DNA of 64,000 nucleotides from Haemophilus parahaemolyticus (GTDB taxonomy: Bacteria > Pseudomonadota > Gammaproteobacteria > Enterobacterales > Pasteurellaceae). A model generated the notes under the pieces. That model was not told the origin of the DNA. It saw only the letters and a list, made by a program, of their open reading frames with translations, and did no database searches. Location: assembly GCF_002015035.1 (NCBI RefSeq), contig NZ_MUXY01000011.1, positions 1-64,000 of the forward strand, given 5' to 3'. Of this stretch, positions 62,815-64,000 are shown piece after piece (position 1 is the stretch's first letter; the number at the start of each line of letters is the position of its first letter). Both the position numbers and the translations under genes were made by a program.

Positions 62815-63004
62815 GGGGCTGTCCTAGATAACGACTAAAAATTCTATTTAGGTTAAGATAGCTAAATAAGAAAAAGTTGCCTGTCAGTATAAATAAAACC
62901 ATTTCAGCTTATTATTTTCATTAAATAGCCGCTTCCACTTAGTTCTAGCCTAAGAAGTTTAATTGACAGAGTAAGTATCCTTGCCCAACTTTTAGGACAG
63001 ATCA
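62815..63004. mobile_element. Short IS1016/IS1595-like remnant or MITE
   Basis: The left end GGGGCTGTCCTA (62815-62826) and right end TTAGGACAG (62992-63000, followed by ATC where GCCCC is expected) are inverted copies. GGGGCTG ends are typical of IS1016-group elements in this family. The 190-bp interior has no open frame long enough for a transposase. Confidence 0.6.
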
Positions 63005-63037
63005 GAATTGCAAAGTTTATAGGCTTTCATATTAGTT

Positions 63038-63844
63038 TTATGCGTTTTTCATAATGTGCGAAATTCGCCCTTCGGCAATTTCTTCATCACGAATGGTCAT
63101 CACTTCACAGCCATCTTTGGTTACCACAATTTGATGCTCATATTGAGCTGAGTGACTACGGTCTTTGGTTTTTACCGTCCAACCATCATTCATCGTGCGG
63201 ATCTCTTTTTTACCTGCATTGACCATCGGTTCAATGGTAAACACCATGCCTTCTTTTAACACTACGCCACCATCATCACCGTTGTAGTGCAATACTTGCG
63301 GATCGCAGTGGAATTCTGTTCCTACGCCGTGTCCGCAATATTCACGCACCACAGAGAAGCCTTCTTTTTCCACATATTTTTGAATCGCTGTGCCAATCTC
63401 TTTTAAGCGGATACCTGGTTTTACTTGACGTAAGCCAATGTAAAGTGATTCTTGTGTTACTTCTAACAAGCGTTTATCACGAATAGAAGGTTCGCCCACC
63501 ACATACATTTTGGAGTTGTCGCCGAAATAGCCGTCTTTGATCACCGTTACGTCAATGTTCACAATGTCACCATTTTTCAGTTTTTTATCCATATTTGGAA
63601 TACCGTGACACACTACTTCATTGACTGAAATACAGGTTGCATTTGGGAAACCGTGATAGTTTAAACAAGCAGGAATCACTTTCTGCTCATTAACCATATA
63701 TTCGTGGCAAATGCGGTCTAATTCGCCTGTGCTCACACCCTCTTTCACATAAGGTTCGATCATCACTAACACATCTGAAGCCAATTTGCAGGCTTCGCGA
63801 AGTTTCTCGATTTCTTGTTCATTTCTTAATGGAATATTGCTCAT
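63038..63844 (-). CDS. map: Methionine aminopeptidase type I
   Basis: Removes the initiator methionine from nascent proteins. 268 residues of the pita-bread fold; metal ligands lie in IDVTVIKDGYFGDNS (two aspartates), YCGHGVGTEFH (histidine), FTIEPMVNAG (glutamate) and AQYEHQIVVT (glutamate). The N-terminus SNIPLRNEQEIEKLREACKL is typical. The gene is commonly divergent from rpsB; that gene would lie to the right of the window. Confidence 0.98.
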   Translation of the reverse strand: MSNIPLRNEQEIEKLREACKLASDVLVMIEPYVKEGVSTGELDRICHEYMVNEQKVIPACLNYHGFPNATCISVNEVVCHGIPNMDKKLKNGDIVNIDVTVIKDGYFGDNSKMYVVGEPSIRDKRLLEVTQESLYIGLRQVKPGIRLKEIGTAIQKYVEKEGFSVVREYCGHGVGTEFHCDPQVLHYNGDDGGVVLKEGMVFTIEPMVNAGKKEIRTMNDGWTVKTKDRSHSAQYEHQIVVTKDGCEVMTIRDEEIAEGRISHIMKNA

Positions 63845-64000
63845 AACGTTCTCTTTATCATTAAAAATTAGGGTTTTGAAGATGTTTCAAAATGACTTGT
63901 AGTAAAGGTAATTATGACCTAAGCAAGCCAAATATTTTTGAAATGTCTACCTATTTTAGGAATTATACCTTTTTTCGATGCAATTCCCAAATTGCATTCT

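Overview
The window is a chromosomal segment of a member of the Pasteurellaceae. The evidence is the DNA-uptake signal ACAAGCGGT and its complement, scattered in and between genes and often paired as terminator hairpins, together with family-typical genes (Hap-type autotransporter, NadN, Dat/Ddc, bifunctional GshAB) and a gene order (dat, rpmG, rpmB, radC, coaBC, dut, slmA, yheU, crp) that I recall from Haemophilus influenzae. The ACAAGCGGT form points to the Actinobacillus pleuropneumoniae / Mannheimia / Glaesserella / Bibersteinia side of the family, not the H. influenzae side, which uses AAGTGCGGT. I cannot name the species.

Layout. 1-4.0 kb: a large Hap-like serine-protease autotransporter, cut by the left edge, with an expanded coiled-coil linker. 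4.3-12 kb: metE with a MetJ-type operator, a DUF1523 membrane protein, tatD, rraA, then murB-birA-miaA. 11.8-16.5 kb: NAD nucleotidase nadN with uncharacterised neighbours, two of them secreted, then znuA. 16.7-20.4 kb: ddc and dat (1,3-diaminopropane pathway) with a vapBC toxin-antitoxin pair between them, and a long structured leader before dat. 20.7-29.5 kb: rpmG-rpmB, a TMAO-reductase operon (short monohaem TorY, TorZ, TorD), radC, then coaBC-dut, slmA, yheU and crp. 29.5-35.8 kb: mutL, proA, kdsD, gpsA, cysE.

35.8-49.7 kb: an MFS exporter pseudogene with an internal deletion, gshAB broken by an early amber codon, trmN6, an M48 lipoprotein protease, yciO, rluB, recN, hfq-hflX (hflX lacks an ordinary start codon), a four-helix membrane protein, a 35-residue remnant of a quinone oxidoreductase, and yccS. 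49.7-56 kb: mgsA, thrC, and rsmI divergent from lpoA-yraN-diaA-dolP. 56-64 kb: dnaK and dnaJ separated by a GIY-YIG-like gene, then pepO, a membrane-anchored zinc-ribbon protein, a short IS1016-like remnant and map.

Most genes are housekeeping. The points worth a second look are the gene inserted between dnaK and dnaJ, the structured leaders of dat and rpmB, the vapBC insertion in the dat/ddc block, the tor operon placed between radC and rpmB, the decayed genes (mdtD-like, gshAB, qor remnant), the non-canonical hflX start, and several families of short dispersed hairpin repeats. No rRNA, tRNA, CRISPR array, prophage or intact insertion sequence was seen.
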